DNA of 50,707 nt from Helicobacter pylori (GTDB taxonomy: Bacteria; Campylobacterota; Campylobacteria; Campylobacterales; Helicobacteraceae). The stretch lies in the NCBI RefSeq assembly GCF_009689985.1, contig NZ_QBAW01000009.1:1-50707 (forward strand). Reading direction: 5' to 3'. Positions 8,966-19,546 of this stretch are shown piece after piece (the stretch's first letter is position 1; each line of letters starts with the position of its first letter). Under the pieces are notes generated by a model. The model had not been told where the DNA came from. It saw nothing but the letters and a program-made list of their open reading frames with translations, and made no database searches. The translations under genes and the position numbers were made by a program.

Positions 8966-10441
8966 TTAAAATAGGGGTTCGTCCATCGTTGCTGGGGCCT
9001 TGATACCCATGAGCTTTAACACGCTGCTAGCGATATTGTTTAACGCTCCGTTTTTAATGGATTTGACTCCATTCCCTAAAACAAAGCAATACACGCTCCC
9101 GGCGGTGTGGTTGGTTAAGGGGTTTTGGTTTTCATCTTTCATGCGTTCGCAATTCCCATGATCGCTTGTTAAAAGCATGGCGTAATTTAATTCTTTAGCC
9201 AGTGAAAGGATTTCCCCTAAGCATGCATCCACCGCTTCTACCGCTTTGATGCTCGCTTCAAAATTCCCCGTATGCCCCACCATATCGCCATTAGCAAAAT
9301 TCACAATGATCAAATCCGTGCCTAATTTCATCTGCTCTAACACCGCAAGGGTTACTTCTTTGGCGCTCATTTCAGGCTTTAAGTCATAAGTGGTTACTTT
9401 TGGGCTTTGGATAAGCACCCGGTTTTCATTTTTAAAAGGCGCTTCCACTCCGCCATTGATGAAAAAGGTTACATGCGCGTATTTTTCAGTTTCAGCGATA
9501 TGGCTTTGGGTCAGGTTGTGTTGAGAGACCACTTCAGTGAGCGTGTTTTGAACGCTTTCTTTGGGGAATAAAACAGGGTAGGGGAAAGTGTTATCATAAG
9601 GCGTCATGGTAGCGATATGGAGTTTTTTAAAAGTTTCGCGCTCAAAGCCATTAAATTCCTTTTGGCCTAAAGCGCTCACGATTTCTCTAGCCCTATCATT
9701 CCTGAAATTGATAAAAATGAAACTTTCACCATCTTGCATGCCGCAATAATTTTTAAAACAAGTGGGCATGATAAATTCATCGGTGATACTTTTATCATAC
9801 TGGCTTTGGATATACTCGCTAGGGCTTAAGGGCGTGTTATTAAGCCCCATTAAGCTATGATACGCAAGCTCAATCCTTTCAAAGCGCTTATCCCTATCCA
9901 TGGCATAAAAACGACCGCTTATGGTAGCGATTTGAATGTTTTCATTGCAGATATTTTGCATTTGTTTTAAATAAGTTAAAGCGCTTTTAGGAGCGACATC
10001 GCGCCCATCGGTGATTAAATGCAGACAGACTTTTTTGCCGGATTTTTCACACTCTAAAGCCAAAGCGATAAAATGCTCAATGTGTGAATGCACGCCTCCA
10101 TCGCTCATTAAACCCATAAGATGCACCATTTTGCTTTTGTGGATCGTGTTTAAAAAAGCGGGGTTGTTTTTTAATCCATCGTTTTGAAGGCTTAAAGAAA
10201 TTTTGACTAAATCCTGATACAGCACCCTACCAGCCCCAATGCACATATGCCCCACTTCAGAATTCCCCATTTGCCCTTCAGGCAAGCCCACGCTCAAGCC
10301 ATGCGTATCAATCAAGCTATAAGGCAAGGTTTTAAACATCAAGTCATAAGTGGGTTTTTTGGCATGGAAGAAAGCGTTATGATCGCTATCTTTACGATAC
10401 CCAATGCCATCAGTGATAATCAAAAGAGTTTTTTGCACCAT
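8966..10441 (-). CDS. gpmI: 2,3-bisphosphoglycerate-independent phosphoglycerate mutase
   Basis: Manganese-dependent glycolytic/gluconeogenic enzyme that interconverts 3- and 2-phosphoglycerate through a phosphoserine intermediate. The 491-residue protein follows the iPGM plan. The first metal aspartate is in [15 protein letters not shown], and the nucleophile is Ser61 in [17 protein letters not shown]. Substrate-binding residues are in [26 protein letters not shown] and [12 protein letters not shown]. The C-terminal metal site includes [12 protein letters not shown] and [12 protein letters not shown]. No dPGM-type histidine mutase is seen nearby. It starts 12 bases after the stop of the secreted protein upstream and precedes gatC, so the three minus-strand genes are likely one operon. 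Confidence 0.97.
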   Translation of the reverse strand: MVQKTLLIITDGIGYRKDSDHNAFFHAKKPTYDLMFKTLPYSLIDTHGLSVGLPEGQMGNSEVGHMCIGAGRVLYQDLVKISLSLQNDGLKNNPAFLNTIHKSKMVHLMGLMSDGGVHSHIEHFIALALECEKSGKKVCLHLITDGRDVAPKSALTYLKQMQNICNENIQIATISGRFYAMDRDKRFERIELAYHSLMGLNNTPLSPSEYIQSQYDKSITDEFIMPTCFKNYCGMQDGESFIFINFRNDRAREIVSALGQKEFNGFERETFKKLHIATMTPYDNTFPYPVLFPKESVQNTLTEVVSQHNLTQSHIAETEKYAHVTFFINGGVEAPFKNENRVLIQSPKVTTYDLKPEMSAKEVTLAVLEQMKLGTDLIIVNFANGDMVGHTGNFEASIKAVEAVDACLGEILSLAKELNYAMLLTSDHGNCERMKDENQNPLTNHTAGSVYCFVLGNGVKSIKNGALNNIASSVLKLMGIKAPATMDEPLF

Positions 10442-10453
10442 TTTTAGGACTTT

Positions 10454-11527
10454 TTAAAGCTCTTGCATGAGAGTGATGTGGTTAGCTAAAATCGCATTCC
10501 TTTGCCCTGGAGAGCAATTTTTGCACACTTCTTTATTTTTGGAATTTTTGGAAGCGGTTTTGGTGTTGTTTTTAACGCTGATATTATTTTTAGAGGAGCG
10601 TTTTGGACTCGCTTTAGCCGGTTTTTTTGGGCTTTTTTTAGCGGGTGTGAAATCAGTGCTATTGATTTGAGCGAAATACATGGGTTTATCTTTTTCTTTT
10701 TCTGGCTTGTTGGTTATTCGCTCGCTAGTTGCCTCTTTCATTTCTTGGGGTTTTTCTGCTTGGGTTTCCTCTATTTGAGTTTCTTTGGTCTCTGTTTGAG
10801 CTAAAGTTTGGGGCATGGCGTTGCCGATAGGGTCTAAATCCAAGTTGCTATTAGCGCTTTTTTGCAATTCTTGGTCATTACTGGACTGCGAATCAAAGAT
10901 TTTAGATTCTTTCAAACGCCTGATCCTGTCTTGTATCTCTTCATAATACTTTTCAGCTTCGGCGTTAGATTTTTCGCTCCTTTCCCAACGACTGCCCTTG
11001 TTGTAAGATTTAATCATGTCTTTTAGATTGTCATGGTAGCGTGTTTTCCAATAGAGCAACTCTTTTAGAGCCACCTCAGAAGCAAGGGCGTCGTTTCTAA
11101 TGAGCAATTCCCCCATCACATTACGCAAAAAGGGGCTATCATTATGCCCATAGCTTTTTAGAACGCTTGGGATATAAGAATGATACACGCCCGCGCTCGG
11201 ATCGGAAAAATTGATTTTATAAACCCCTGCGCATGATTCTTTCCATGCGATGCCTGCCATTTCATAGCCTAAATTTTCTTTAGAGCCGAATTGATAGGCG
11301 AACTTTAAGACTTCTTTTTGCTTAGCGTTAAAGTCTTTAAGATTATCGCAATTGGTCATCATGACTTTAGTAACGGGCGATTTGGGTTTGTTTTTAACCC
11401 CCTTAGCGGGCTTAGGCTCTGTTTTAGTGGGGCTTTCTGCTGTGGCTAAGCTTAAAGATGCACTTAAGGCTGTGCCTAGAAATAAGGCTTTAAAGATGGT
11501 GTGAGTGAGTGGGGTTAAATGTTTCAA
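10454..11527 (-). CDS. secreted lysozyme/transglycosylase-like protein with Lys/Pro-rich tail (HP0973)
   Basis: Annotated as hypothetical in H. pylori as far as I recall. The 357-residue product begins at TTG 11527 behind AAAAGGTAGG and has a signal peptide (about residues 1-30, ending LATA-ES). A compact domain at residues 55-180 resembles the lysozyme/lytic-transglycosylase fold. GYEMAGIAWKESCAG places Glu97 where the family's catalytic glutamate sits, SDPSAGVYHSYIPSVL follows, and DMIKSYNKGSRW resembles the late AxYNxG-type motif. Cys60 and Cys99 could form a disulfide. Residues 200-340 are low complexity, rich in Lys, Glu and Pro and suited to peptidoglycan contact, and the extreme C-terminus has CKNC. 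A role in cell-wall remodelling is inferred from fold-like motifs only; it could be a non-catalytic wall binder. Confidence 0.7.
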   Translation of the reverse strand: MKHLTPLTHTIFKALFLGTALSASLSLATAESPTKTEPKPAKGVKNKPKSPVTKVMMTNCDNLKDFNAKQKEVLKFAYQFGSKENLGYEMAGIAWKESCAGVYKINFSDPSAGVYHSYIPSVLKSYGHNDSPFLRNVMGELLIRNDALASEVALKELLYWKTRYHDNLKDMIKSYNKGSRWERSEKSNAEAEKYYEEIQDRIRRLKESKIFDSQSSNDQELQKSANSNLDLDPIGNAMPQTLAQTETKETQIEETQAEKPQEMKEATSERITNKPEKEKDKPMYFAQINSTDFTPAKKSPKKPAKASPKRSSKNNISVKNNTKTASKNSKNKEVCKNCSPGQRNAILANHITLMQEL

Positions 11528-11578
11528 AACGCCTACCTTTTGTATTGAGAAATAAACTAAACTAAGAATAAATTCAAG

Positions 11579-11584
11579 TATAAT
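11579..11584 (+). promoter_or_regulatory. glyS promoter -10 box
   Basis: TATAAT in AAGTATAATTCTAAC, with transcription expected to begin near 11591, about 48 bases before the glyS TTG. It lies between divergent HP0973 and glyS and would serve glyS and, by the overlap, the czn genes. Confidence 0.55.
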
Positions 11585-11638
11585 TCTAACATGATTTAGT
11601 CTTAAAAGTGATTTTGTTTTTTAGGGAGAATTGAGATT

Positions 11639-13744
11639 TTGCATTCAGATGAATTGTTAGTAGAGATTTTAGTTGAAGAATTGCCCGCGCAAGCGTTATT
11701 GAATGAATATAAAGAAATGACTAAAAAACTCCACGCTCTTTTTCAAAAACGCGCTTTAGAAGTGGGAACTATAGAGGTTTTTTACACCCCTAGGCGCTTG
11801 TGTTTGTTCGTTAAAGGCTTTCCCCTTTTAACTCAAGAAACTAAAGAGGAATTTTTTGGGCCTCCCGTTAAAATCGCATGCAATCATCAAGATAAAACGC
11901 AAGGGCTGAACGCACTAGGTTTAGGGTTTTATCAAAAATTAGGACTAAAGGATCACCAGCATTTCCAAACAGCGTTTAAAAACAATAAAGAAGTGCTTTA
12001 TCACGCTAAAATCCACGCGAAAGAGCCTACAAAAGATTTGATCATGCCCATTGTGTTAGAGTTTTTAGAGGGTTTGAATTTTGGGAAGTCTATGCGTTGG
12101 GGCAATGTGGAAAAAAGCTTTATCAGACCCATTCATAATATTTGCGTGTTGTTTAATGGGGAAAATTTTAACGATATTGAAGTCAAAGAGTATGGCTTTA
12201 AAACCAAGCAAGCCACCAAAGCGCACCGACAAGAGGGTTTTGATTTTATTGAAGTGGATAGCCCTAAAGCGTATTTTGAAGTTTTAGAAAAAAACCATGT
12301 CATTTTAGACCCTAAAAAGCGCGAAGCTAAAATCTTACAAGAAATCAAAGAGCTAGAAACAAAGCATCACATTAGCGTAGAAATAGACAGGGATCTGTTA
12401 GATGAGGTTGTAGCGATCACGGAATACCCCAGCGTGCTTTTAGGGGAGTTTGACAAGGCGTTTTTAAAATTACCCAGTGAAATCATCATTACTTCCATGA
12501 AAGAAAACCAGCGCTATTTTGCAACCTTTTGTCAAAAAAGCCAAGAAGAAAACCCAACATTACACAACGGCTTTATTGTGGTGAGTAACGCTATCAATAA
12601 AGACAAGCAAAAAATCATTTTAGGCAATCAAAAGGTTTTAAAAGCCCGCTTGAGCGATGCGGTTTTCTTTTATGAAAACGATCTCAAAAAGCCTTTAGAT
12701 AACGCCCCTTTAGAGAGCGTGGTTTTTGTGCAAGGTTTAGGGACTTTAAAAGATAAAATGGAGCGCGAATCAACCATCGCTCAATATTTGACGCAAAAAT
12801 ATATTTCATCTTTAAACATGCCTTTAGAAAAAGCCCTTGAGTTGGTTAAAAGAGCCGTTCAAATCGCTAAAGCGGATTTACTCAGTGAAGTGGTGTATGA
12901 ATTTAGCGAGCTTCAAGGGATCATGGGCTATTACTACGCTTTAAAACAAAATGAAAACGAATTAGTTGCCTTGAGCTTGAAAGAGCAGTATCTACCCACA
13001 AGCGAAAACGCCCCCTTGCCCTCTAGTGTTTTTAGTTCAATCGTGGCTTTGAGCTTGAAATTAGACAGCTTGTTTTCTCTTTTTAGCGTGGGTAAAATCC
13101 CTAGCGGATCTAAAGATCCTTTTGCTTTAAGGCGCTTGAGTTTTGGATTATTGAAAATCATCGTGCATTATGGGTTAGAATTTGACTTGAAAGCGGATTT
13201 AAAAAATCTCTTTGAAAAAGTGGCCGTTTATCAAAGCTTTGATTTAGAGATTTTAGAAAAGTTTTTACTGGAGCGCTTTAATAATTTAATAGATTGTAAC
13301 CCCTCTATTATAAGGAGCGTGTTAAACACCAACGAGCGAGATATTGTTAAAATCATTCAGAAAGTCAAAGCCTTAAAACGCTTTTTAGACGATCCCAAGA
13401 ACACTCAAAAAAAAGAGTTGCTTTTTAGCGCTTTCAAACGCCTAGCCAATATCAATAAAGACAGAAACCCTAACGAATCAAGCGAGTTTTTCACGAGTCT
13501 TTTCAAAGAATCGCAAGAGCATGCCCTTTTTGAAGCGTTCAATGCGATCAAAACGAGCGCTTTTGAGGGTTTGGATAGCAAAATAGAGGCTTATTTTGGT
13601 TTGCATGCGCCTTTAGAAGAATATTTTAAAAGCGTGTTAGTGATGGATAAAGATATAGAAATCCAAAAAAATCGTAAAAATTTCTTATGGGGCGTGTATC
13701 AAAGTTTCTTAGAGATTGGGGATATTAAAGAAATTGCGATTTAA
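11639..13744 (+). CDS. glyS: glycyl-tRNA synthetase beta subunit
   Basis: Beta chain of the bacterial alpha2-beta2 glycyl-tRNA synthetase; it contributes tRNA recognition and an HD-like/anticodon-binding module. The 701-residue product shows the typical start ([16 protein letters not shown]), the [13 protein letters not shown] and GKSMRWGN motifs, the [11 protein letters not shown] stretch and a late [22 protein letters not shown] block. Translation starts at TTG 11639 behind AGGGAGAA. The partner alpha subunit glyQ is about 13 kb away (27134), so the chains are not co-encoded as in many bacteria. The 3' end overlaps the likely start of cznC, so ribosomes finishing glyS may feed the metal pump operon. 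Confidence 0.96.
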   Translation: MHSDELLVEILVEELPAQALLNEYKEMTKKLHALFQKRALEVGTIEVFYTPRRLCLFVKGFPLLTQETKEEFFGPPVKIACNHQDKTQGLNALGLGFYQKLGLKDHQHFQTAFKNNKEVLYHAKIHAKEPTKDLIMPIVLEFLEGLNFGKSMRWGNVEKSFIRPIHNICVLFNGENFNDIEVKEYGFKTKQATKAHRQEGFDFIEVDSPKAYFEVLEKNHVILDPKKREAKILQEIKELETKHHISVEIDRDLLDEVVAITEYPSVLLGEFDKAFLKLPSEIIITSMKENQRYFATFCQKSQEENPTLHNGFIVVSNAINKDKQKIILGNQKVLKARLSDAVFFYENDLKKPLDNAPLESVVFVQGLGTLKDKMERESTIAQYLTQKYISSLNMPLEKALELVKRAVQIAKADLLSEVVYEFSELQGIMGYYYALKQNENELVALSLKEQYLPTSENAPLPSSVFSSIVALSLKLDSLFSLFSVGKIPSGSKDPFALRRLSFGLLKIIVHYGLEFDLKADLKNLFEKVAVYQSFDLEILEKFLLERFNNLIDCNPSIIRSVLNTNERDIVKIIQKVKALKRFLDDPKNTQKKELLFSAFKRLANINKDRNPNESSEFFTSLFKESQEHALFEAFNAIKTSAFEGLDSKIEAYFGLHAPLEEYFKSVLVMDKDIEIQKNRKNFLWGVYQSFLEIGDIKEIAI

Positions 13745-15032
13745 TTCTTTCAAACGCAAAGTACGGCGTTTTTTGGGGGTAACTTTTTTTATAAGCATGT
13801 TTAGCGTGGGCATGCTTAGCGCGAAAATCTTTACCCTACAGGAGTTTTTTAAAGAAGTAGAAACCAACTCTATGGAGTTGATCGGCAAAAAAGCCGATTT
13901 TAAAAGCCGTTTGAATGAGCAACGCTCCGTGAACGCTTGGGATTTCCCCTATATTTATAATGAAACTTCTATGGTGAAAAACTTCCAAGGCATTGTAGAA
14001 GCGCAGCCCAGAACCCTTTTAATGGTAAGGCCCAAGCTCCCATGGGTGAGTTCGCTTTTATCCAAAAGCCTTTCTATCAAAACCATTCAATACGATAAAA
14101 GCTATCAATTGAATAAAAATCTCGCTTTTATTGGCGCTAAACGCTTGTATTTGACTTATGTGATGACTAAAGAAAAGTATCAGGTGTATGTGCAACGAGA
14201 AGCGAACTTTTATTCGCAGCTCAAAATCGCTAAAGAAAAAGTCAAAGCCGGCAGCATGAGCGAAAAAGATTATATCAACTTCAATAATTCTTATTTGGAA
14301 TCCAAACTCGCTAAAACCAATGTGGAAACCAAACTCATAGATTTAGAAAAAATGCTAGACACGATGCTAGCGATTGTGGAGCCGGTCAAAGAGGGGGTGC
14401 ATTTTGACACTTATTTAGATCATTTGCATGATGTCAAGGTGATCGGTTTGGATTTTGAATACGTGCGATTAGAGCCTGAAGCCTTAAAGTTCAAATTGGA
14501 TCGCTCGTTGTATGTGGATATTTTGGATTTGACGGCTAAAGATTATCAAGTGAATGCGAAACTAGCTAATAGAGATGTGTTTAATGCATTTGAGTTTGGG
14601 ATTGGCTCTGAAAGCTATAACTCTTCCACTAACCTTTCTATAGAAGTGCATATCCCTTTACCGGTAACGCCTAAAAACATCTATCAAAAGCGTAAATTCT
14701 TGGATTTGCAAAGCGGGACGCTCGCGCAAAATGAAGTGATGAAACGAAACATTAGAATCAACGCCAACTCCTACTTAAACCAGCTCAAAACCAAAGAAGC
14801 ATACATTGAAACCCAAAAAGAAGCCATTGCCAATAAGAAGCGTTTGATGGAAATGGGGCGCATCGCTTATGAAGCCCAAAAAATCGGGCTTTTTGAATAC
14901 TTGATTTATCAAAATTCTTACATGGACGCTCTCATCACTCTAGCGGAAGCGAAGATTGAATACATTGATATTAGCGCGCTTTTAGAAGAGACTTTAGGGG
15001 AGAGTTTGACCAGATTAGGAGAATTGCATTGA
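13716..15032 (+). CDS. cznC: CznC, outer-membrane component of Cd/Zn/Ni efflux pump
   Basis: TolC/CusC-like outer-membrane factor of the CznABC export system, which in H. pylori confers cadmium, zinc and nickel resistance and affects urease and colonisation. The 438-residue frame has a basic N-terminus (KRKVRRF), a hydrophobic signal core and a cleavage-like [10 protein letters not shown] long alpha-helical body follows ([38 protein letters not shown]), as in outer-membrane efflux proteins. The start is uncertain. TTG 13716 and TTG 13734 give a complete signal peptide, whereas ATG 13797 would remove its basic part. The gene overlaps the end of glyS and its stop overlaps cznB. Confidence 0.9.
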   Translation: MGILKKLRFNSFKRKVRRFLGVTFFISMFSVGMLSAKIFTLQEFFKEVETNSMELIGKKADFKSRLNEQRSVNAWDFPYIYNETSMVKNFQGIVEAQPRTLLMVRPKLPWVSSLLSKSLSIKTIQYDKSYQLNKNLAFIGAKRLYLTYVMTKEKYQVYVQREANFYSQLKIAKEKVKAGSMSEKDYINFNNSYLESKLAKTNVETKLIDLEKMLDTMLAIVEPVKEGVHFDTYLDHLHDVKVIGLDFEYVRLEPEALKFKLDRSLYVDILDLTAKDYQVNAKLANRDVFNAFEFGIGSESYNSSTNLSIEVHIPLPVTPKNIYQKRKFLDLQSGTLAQNEVMKRNIRINANSYLNQLKTKEAYIETQKEAIANKKRLMEMGRIAYEAQKIGLFEYLIYQNSYMDALITLAEAKIEYIDISALLEETLGESLTRLGELH

Positions 15033-16108
15033 AACGAGCGTTATTGTGGTTTATATTAATGGGCGTTTTTTCAATGGGTGTTTCTTTGGAAGCCAAAGAG
15101 TATCCAGAAATTGTTTTAGAAGAAAAAAACTTGCAACCCATGGGGTTAAAGGTGATTAAATTAGATAAAGAGATTTTTAGTAAAGGGCTTCCTTTTAACG
15201 CTTATATTGATTTTGATAGTAAAAGCTCTGTGGTGCAGAGTTTGAGTTTTGATGCGTCTGTGGTCGCTGTTTATAAAAGAGAGGGCGAGCAGGTGAAAAT
15301 GGGGGATGCGATCTGTGAAGTGAGCTCTATTGATTTGAGCAATTTGTATTTTGAATTGCAAAACAACCAAAATAAATTAAAAATCGCTAAAGATATTACT
15401 AAAAAAGATTTAGAGCTTTATAAGGCCGGGGTGATCCCTAAAAGGGAGTATCAAACTAGCTTTTTAGCCAGCCAGGAAATGGGCTTAAAGGTGGAACAAT
15501 TAGAGAGCGCGTTTAAAAGCTTTGGCGTGGATCCCAAAAACCCTAAAGGGCAGTATGGTTTTAGGATTGTGGCTAGAGATAGCGGTCTTTTAGCGTTAGC
15601 GCCTAAAAATGTGGGCGAGAAGATTTTAGCTTTCACTAGCTATGTGCGTATTTCAAAAAGCGATGATTTGATCGCTCAAATCAAATTGCCTGTAGGCGTT
15701 TCTAAATCCATTAAAAGAGATTCGCCGGTCTATAATGAAGAGGGGGAAAAAATTGGAGAGATTCAAAGCGTTTCGGTGGTGTTAGACAAAGGCTCTAACA
15801 CGATTTTAGCCACCGCTTTATTAGATGAGGGCAATTACCATGTGGGGGAAATGGTAGAAATGTATATTCAAGGCTCACAGCCTAAAGGCTCGGTTTTGAT
15901 CCCTTCAAACGCTTTGATTAGAAACGGAAAGGATTACCTGGTGTTTGTGAGAACGCCTAAAGGTTTTAGGCCTGTGGTGGTTCAAGTTTTAGAAGAGCGC
16001 AGCAAGATTTTTATCGTGAACGCTCAAAATTTACACCCTAATGACAGCGTGGCAGTGGGGTCATTGATAGGGTTAAAAGGCATGATCAACAATTTAGGGG
16101 AAGAATAA
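15029..16108 (+). CDS. cznB: CznB, periplasmic adaptor of metal efflux pump
   Basis: HlyD/RND-type membrane fusion protein linking the inner-membrane pump CznA to CznC. The 359-residue product starts at TTG 15029 inside an ATTGA overlap with the cznC stop and has a signal sequence (RALLWFILMGVFSMGVSLEAK). A lipoyl-like half-motif, VVAVYKREGEQVKMGDAICEV, opens the barrel-sandwich domain. A helical hairpin spans about residues 105-160, then the second half (RDSGLLALAPKNVGEKI) and a beta-barrel with GEMVEMYIQG and PSNALIRNGKDYLVFV. The 3' TAA overlaps the cznA ATG (TAATG), so C, B and A are translationally coupled. Confidence 0.93.
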   Translation: MKRALLWFILMGVFSMGVSLEAKEYPEIVLEEKNLQPMGLKVIKLDKEIFSKGLPFNAYIDFDSKSSVVQSLSFDASVVAVYKREGEQVKMGDAICEVSSIDLSNLYFELQNNQNKLKIAKDITKKDLELYKAGVIPKREYQTSFLASQEMGLKVEQLESAFKSFGVDPKNPKGQYGFRIVARDSGLLALAPKNVGEKILAFTSYVRISKSDDLIAQIKLPVGVSKSIKRDSPVYNEEGEKIGEIQSVSVVLDKGSNTILATALLDEGNYHVGEMVEMYIQGSQPKGSVLIPSNALIRNGKDYLVFVRTPKGFRPVVVQVLEERSKIFIVNAQNLHPNDSVAVGSLIGLKGMINNLGEE

Positions 16109-19100
16109 TGCTCGCTTCCATTATTGAATTTTCCTTACGCCAGCGAATAATCGTGATTGTTTGCGCGATTCTTGTTTTGTTTTTTGGGACTTATAGTTTT
16201 ATTAATACTCCAGTAGATGCTTTCCCGGATATTTCGCCCACTCAAGTTAAAATCATTTTAAAACTTCCTGGCTCTAGCCCTGAAGAAATGGAAAACAACA
16301 TCGTGCGCCCTTTAGAATTGGAGCTTTTAGGGCTAAAAGGGCAAAAATCTTTAAGAAGTATTTCAAAATATTCTATTTCAGACATTACGATAGATTTTGA
16401 TGACAGCGTGGATATTTATTTAGCGAGAAACATTGTTAATGAACGCTTGAGCAGCGTGATGAAAGATTTACCCGTGGGGGTTGAAGGGGGCATGGCGCCC
16501 ATTGTTACGCCGTTGTCAGACATCTTTATGTTCACCATTGATGGCAATATCACCGAGATAGAAAAACGACAGCTTTTAGACTTTGTGATCCGCCCGCAGT
16601 TAAGAATGATTAGCGGCGTGGCGGATGTCAATTCTATTGGAGGCTTTAGCAGAGCGTTTGTGATTGTGCCGGATTTTAACGACATGGCCAGGCTTGGGAT
16701 AAGCATTTCTGATTTAGAAGAGGCTGTGAGAGTGAATTTAAGAAACAGCGGAGCGGGGCGCGTGGATAGAGATGGCGAAACTTTTTTAGTCAAAATCCAA
16801 ACCGCTTCTTTGAGTTTAGAAGACATTGGCAAAATCACCGTTTCCACTAATTTAGGGCATTTGCACATTAAGGATTTTGCGAAAGTCATCAGCCAGTCTC
16901 GCACCCGCTTAGGGTTTGTTACTAAAGATGGTGTGGGTGAGACCACAGAAGGGTTAGTGCTTTCTTTAAAAGACGCTAACACCAAAGAAATCATCACTCA
17001 AGTATATCAAAAACTAGAGGAATTAAAACCCTTTTTACCGAGCGGCGTTTCCATTAATGTTTTTTATGATCGCTCAGAATTTACGCAAAAAGCCATTGCC
17101 ACCGTTTCTAAAACGCTCATTGAAGCCGTTGTTTTAATCATTATCACGCTCTTTTTATTTTTAGGGAATTTGAGAGCGAGCGTGGCTGTGGGTGTGATTT
17201 TACCCTTAAGCTTGTCCGTGGCGTTTATTTTTATTAAGATTAGCGATCTGACTTTAAATTTGATGAGTTTAGGGGGGTTGGTTATCGCTATAGGCATGCT
17301 CATTGACTCAGCCGTGGTGGTGGTGGAAAACGCTTTTGAAAAATTAAGCGCTAACACTAAAACCACCAAACTCCATGCGATCTATCGCTCTTGTAAAGAA
17401 ATCGCTGTTTCAGTGGTGAGCGGGGTGGTGATTATTATTGTGTTTTTTGTGCCGATTTTAACCTTACAGGGGTTAGAGGGCAAGATGTTTAGGCCTTTAG
17501 CGCAAAGCATTGTGTATGCGCTTTTAGGCACTTTAGTTTTATCCATCACCATCATTCCTGTAGTGAGCTCTCTTGTCTTAAAAGCCACGCCCCATAGCGA
17601 AACCTTTTTAACGAGGTTTTTAAACAGAATCTACGCCCCTTTATTGGATTTTTTTGTGCATAACCCTAAAAAAGTGATTTTAGGAGCGTTTGTTTTTTTA
17701 ATCGCAAGCCTTTCTTTATTCCCTTTCGTGGGGAAGAATTTCATGCCCGCTTTAGATGAGGGCGATGTGGTTTTGAGCGTGGAAACCACCCCTTCTATCT
17801 CTTTAGATCAATCTAGGGATCTCATGTTAAGCATTGAGAGCGCGATTAAAAAGCATGTCAAGGAAGTTAAAACCATTGTCGCGCGCACAGGGAGCGATGA
17901 ATTGGGGCTGGATTTGGGGGGCTTGAATCAAACCGATACTTTTATTTCTTTCATCCCTAAAAAAGAATGGAGCGTGAAAACTAAAGATGAATTGTTAGAT
18001 AAAATTTTAGATTCTTTAAAAGACTTTAAGGGGATTAACTTTTCTTTCACCCAACCCATTGAAATGAGGATTTCTGAAATGCTTACAGGGGTTAGGGGGG
18101 ATTTAGCGGTTAAGATTTTTGGAGATGATATTAGCGCCTTAAACGAGTTGAGTTTTCAAATCGCGCAAGCTCTAAAAGGGATTAAAGGCTCTAGTGAGGT
18201 TTTAACCACGCTCAATGAGGGCGTGAATTATTTGTATGTAACCCCCAATAAAGAAGCGATGGCGGATGTGGGGATCACTAGCGATGAATTTTCCAAGTTT
18301 TTAAAATCCGCTTTAGAGGGCTTGGTTGTAGATGTGATCCCTACAGGGATTTCACGCACCCCGGTGATGATCCGCCAAGAGATCGATTTTGCAAGCTCTA
18401 TCACTAAAATCAAAAGTTTGGCTCTGACTTCCAAATACGGCGTTTTAGTGCCTATCACTTCTATCGCTAAGATTGAAGAAGTGGATGGCCCTGTTTCTAT
18501 CGTGCGTGAAAATTCAATGCGCATGAGCGTGGTGCGCAGTAATGTGGTGGGGCGCGATTTAAACTCTTTTGTAGAAGAGGCTAAAAAAGTGATCGCTCAA
18601 AACATCAAACTCCCTCCTAGCTACTATATCACTTATGGGGGGCAGTTTGAAAACCAGCAACGGGCCAACAAAAGGCTTTCTACCGTTATCCCTTTAAGCA
18701 TCTTAGCGATTTTTTTCATTCTTTTTTTCACTTTTAAAAGCATTCCTTTAGCCTTGCTCATTCTTTTGAATATCCCTTTTGCGGTTACCGGAGGCCTTAT
18801 TGCATTGTTTGCGGTAGGGGAGTATATTTCAGTGCCAGCGAGCGTGGGCTTTATCGCTCTTTTTGGGATTGCGGTTTTAAATGGCGTGGTGATGATAGGC
18901 TATTTTAAAGAGCTTCTCTCACAAGGAAAAAGCGTAGAAGAATGCGTTTTATTGGGCGCTAAAAGGCGTTTGAGGCCGGTTTTAATGACCGCTTGCATTG
19001 CCGGTTTGGGTTTGATACCTTTATTATTTTCTCATAGCGTGGGATCAGAAGTCCAAAAACCTTTGGCGATCGTGGTGCTTGGAGGCTTGGTTACCTCAAG

Positions 19101-19167
19101 CGCTTTAACCTTACTCTTACTACCGCCCATGTTCATGCTCATTGCTAAAAAGATTAAAATCGTTTGA
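16108..19167 (+). CDS. cznA: CznA, RND heavy-metal efflux pump
   Basis: Proton-driven inner-membrane RND transporter of the heavy-metal (CzcA/CusA) subfamily, exporting Cd, Zn and Ni. At 1019 residues it has the 12-helix RND plan. TM1 includes IIVIVCAILVLFFGTYSF and is followed by the hallmark NTPVDAFPDISPTQVKI. Two large periplasmic loops flank a central helix bundle, with the TM4 acidic motif AIGMLIDSAVVVVENAFEK characteristic of metal RND pumps. GKNFMPALDEGDVV marks the second half, and the C-terminal helices include FIALFGIAVLNGVVM. ATG 16108 overlaps the cznB stop. Repressor-type genes are absent nearby, so regulation is probably through a distant metalloregulator or the glyS promoter. 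Confidence 0.96.
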   Translation: MLASIIEFSLRQRIIVIVCAILVLFFGTYSFINTPVDAFPDISPTQVKIILKLPGSSPEEMENNIVRPLELELLGLKGQKSLRSISKYSISDITIDFDDSVDIYLARNIVNERLSSVMKDLPVGVEGGMAPIVTPLSDIFMFTIDGNITEIEKRQLLDFVIRPQLRMISGVADVNSIGGFSRAFVIVPDFNDMARLGISISDLEEAVRVNLRNSGAGRVDRDGETFLVKIQTASLSLEDIGKITVSTNLGHLHIKDFAKVISQSRTRLGFVTKDGVGETTEGLVLSLKDANTKEIITQVYQKLEELKPFLPSGVSINVFYDRSEFTQKAIATVSKTLIEAVVLIIITLFLFLGNLRASVAVGVILPLSLSVAFIFIKISDLTLNLMSLGGLVIAIGMLIDSAVVVVENAFEKLSANTKTTKLHAIYRSCKEIAVSVVSGVVIIIVFFVPILTLQGLEGKMFRPLAQSIVYALLGTLVLSITIIPVVSSLVLKATPHSETFLTRFLNRIYAPLLDFFVHNPKKVILGAFVFLIASLSLFPFVGKNFMPALDEGDVVLSVETTPSISLDQSRDLMLSIESAIKKHVKEVKTIVARTGSDELGLDLGGLNQTDTFISFIPKKEWSVKTKDELLDKILDSLKDFKGINFSFTQPIEMRISEMLTGVRGDLAVKIFGDDISALNELSFQIAQALKGIKGSSEVLTTLNEGVNYLYVTPNKEAMADVGITSDEFSKFLKSALEGLVVDVIPTGISRTPVMIRQEIDFASSITKIKSLALTSKYGVLVPITSIAKIEEVDGPVSIVRENSMRMSVVRSNVVGRDLNSFVEEAKKVIAQNIKLPPSYYITYGGQFENQQRANKRLSTVIPLSILAIFFILFFTFKSIPLALLILLNIPFAVTGGLIALFAVGEYISVPASVGFIALFGIAVLNGVVMIGYFKELLSQGKSVEECVLLGAKRRLRPVLMTACIAGLGLIPLLFSHSVGSEVQKPLAIVVLGGLVTSSALTLLLLPPMFMLIAKKIKIV

Positions 19168-19182
19168 ATTAAAGGGGTTAAA

Positions 19183-19464
19183 ATGCTAGCTTTAGAAATT
19201 TATATTGATATTTGCTTGAAAGACGCTTTAATAGATTATTTATTTGAAAAAGGCTTTGATGATTTTTTTTATGTGGAATGCTATAAATACGCCGCTTCTT
19301 CGCTGCTTTTAAGCCAAAAAGAGCAGGTGAGCGGGCGTAAAGACTACGCTAAATTCAAGCTTTTTTTAAGCGATGAAGTGGCTTTATCTCTAGCCCAAGC
19401 TTTAAAAAACCAGTTCGCTTCTAAAGAAATGAAATTGTTTTATTCTCAAACGCATGGGTTGTAA
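19183..19464 (+). CDS. DUF3240 family protein following the metal pump
   Basis: Small cytosolic protein of 93 residues (HP0968 by position) that resembles the DUF3240 family, commonly encoded next to CusA/CzcA-type pumps. The pattern ALEIYIDICLKDALIDYLFEKGF...FFYVECYKYA...LSQKEQVSGRKDYAKFKL is like the beta-alpha-beta ferredoxin fold of PII/CutA proteins. These proteins can bind small ligands or metals as trimers. Cys12 and Cys34 are visible possible ligands. It begins 15 bases after cznA and behind AAAGGGG, and a terminator follows, so it closes the operon. A role in sensing metal or trimming pump activity is inference from neighbourhood and fold. Confidence 0.7.
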   Translation: MLALEIYIDICLKDALIDYLFEKGFDDFFYVECYKYAASSLLLSQKEQVSGRKDYAKFKLFLSDEVALSLAQALKNQFASKEMKLFYSQTHGL

Positions 19465-19480
19465 AACGCATGGCGTTTTT
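19463..19480 (+). terminator. intrinsic terminator of the glyS-czn operon
   Basis: AAAACGC-ATG-GCGTTTT forms a perfect 7-bp stem with a 3-base loop and runs into T residues. It begins at the stop codon of the DUF3240 gene, so transcription of the operon should end here. Confidence 0.75.
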
Positions 19481-19546
19481 CATTAAATGCCAATAACTAA
19501 AATTTTTAACTTTTTTAAAAAATGGGGTTTTAGTTACTTTGTTTTT

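Noticed and set aside
10247-10804. Open frames antisense to gpmI and HP0973
   Set aside because: They are shadows of coding sequence with no ribosome site and hydrophobic low-complexity products.
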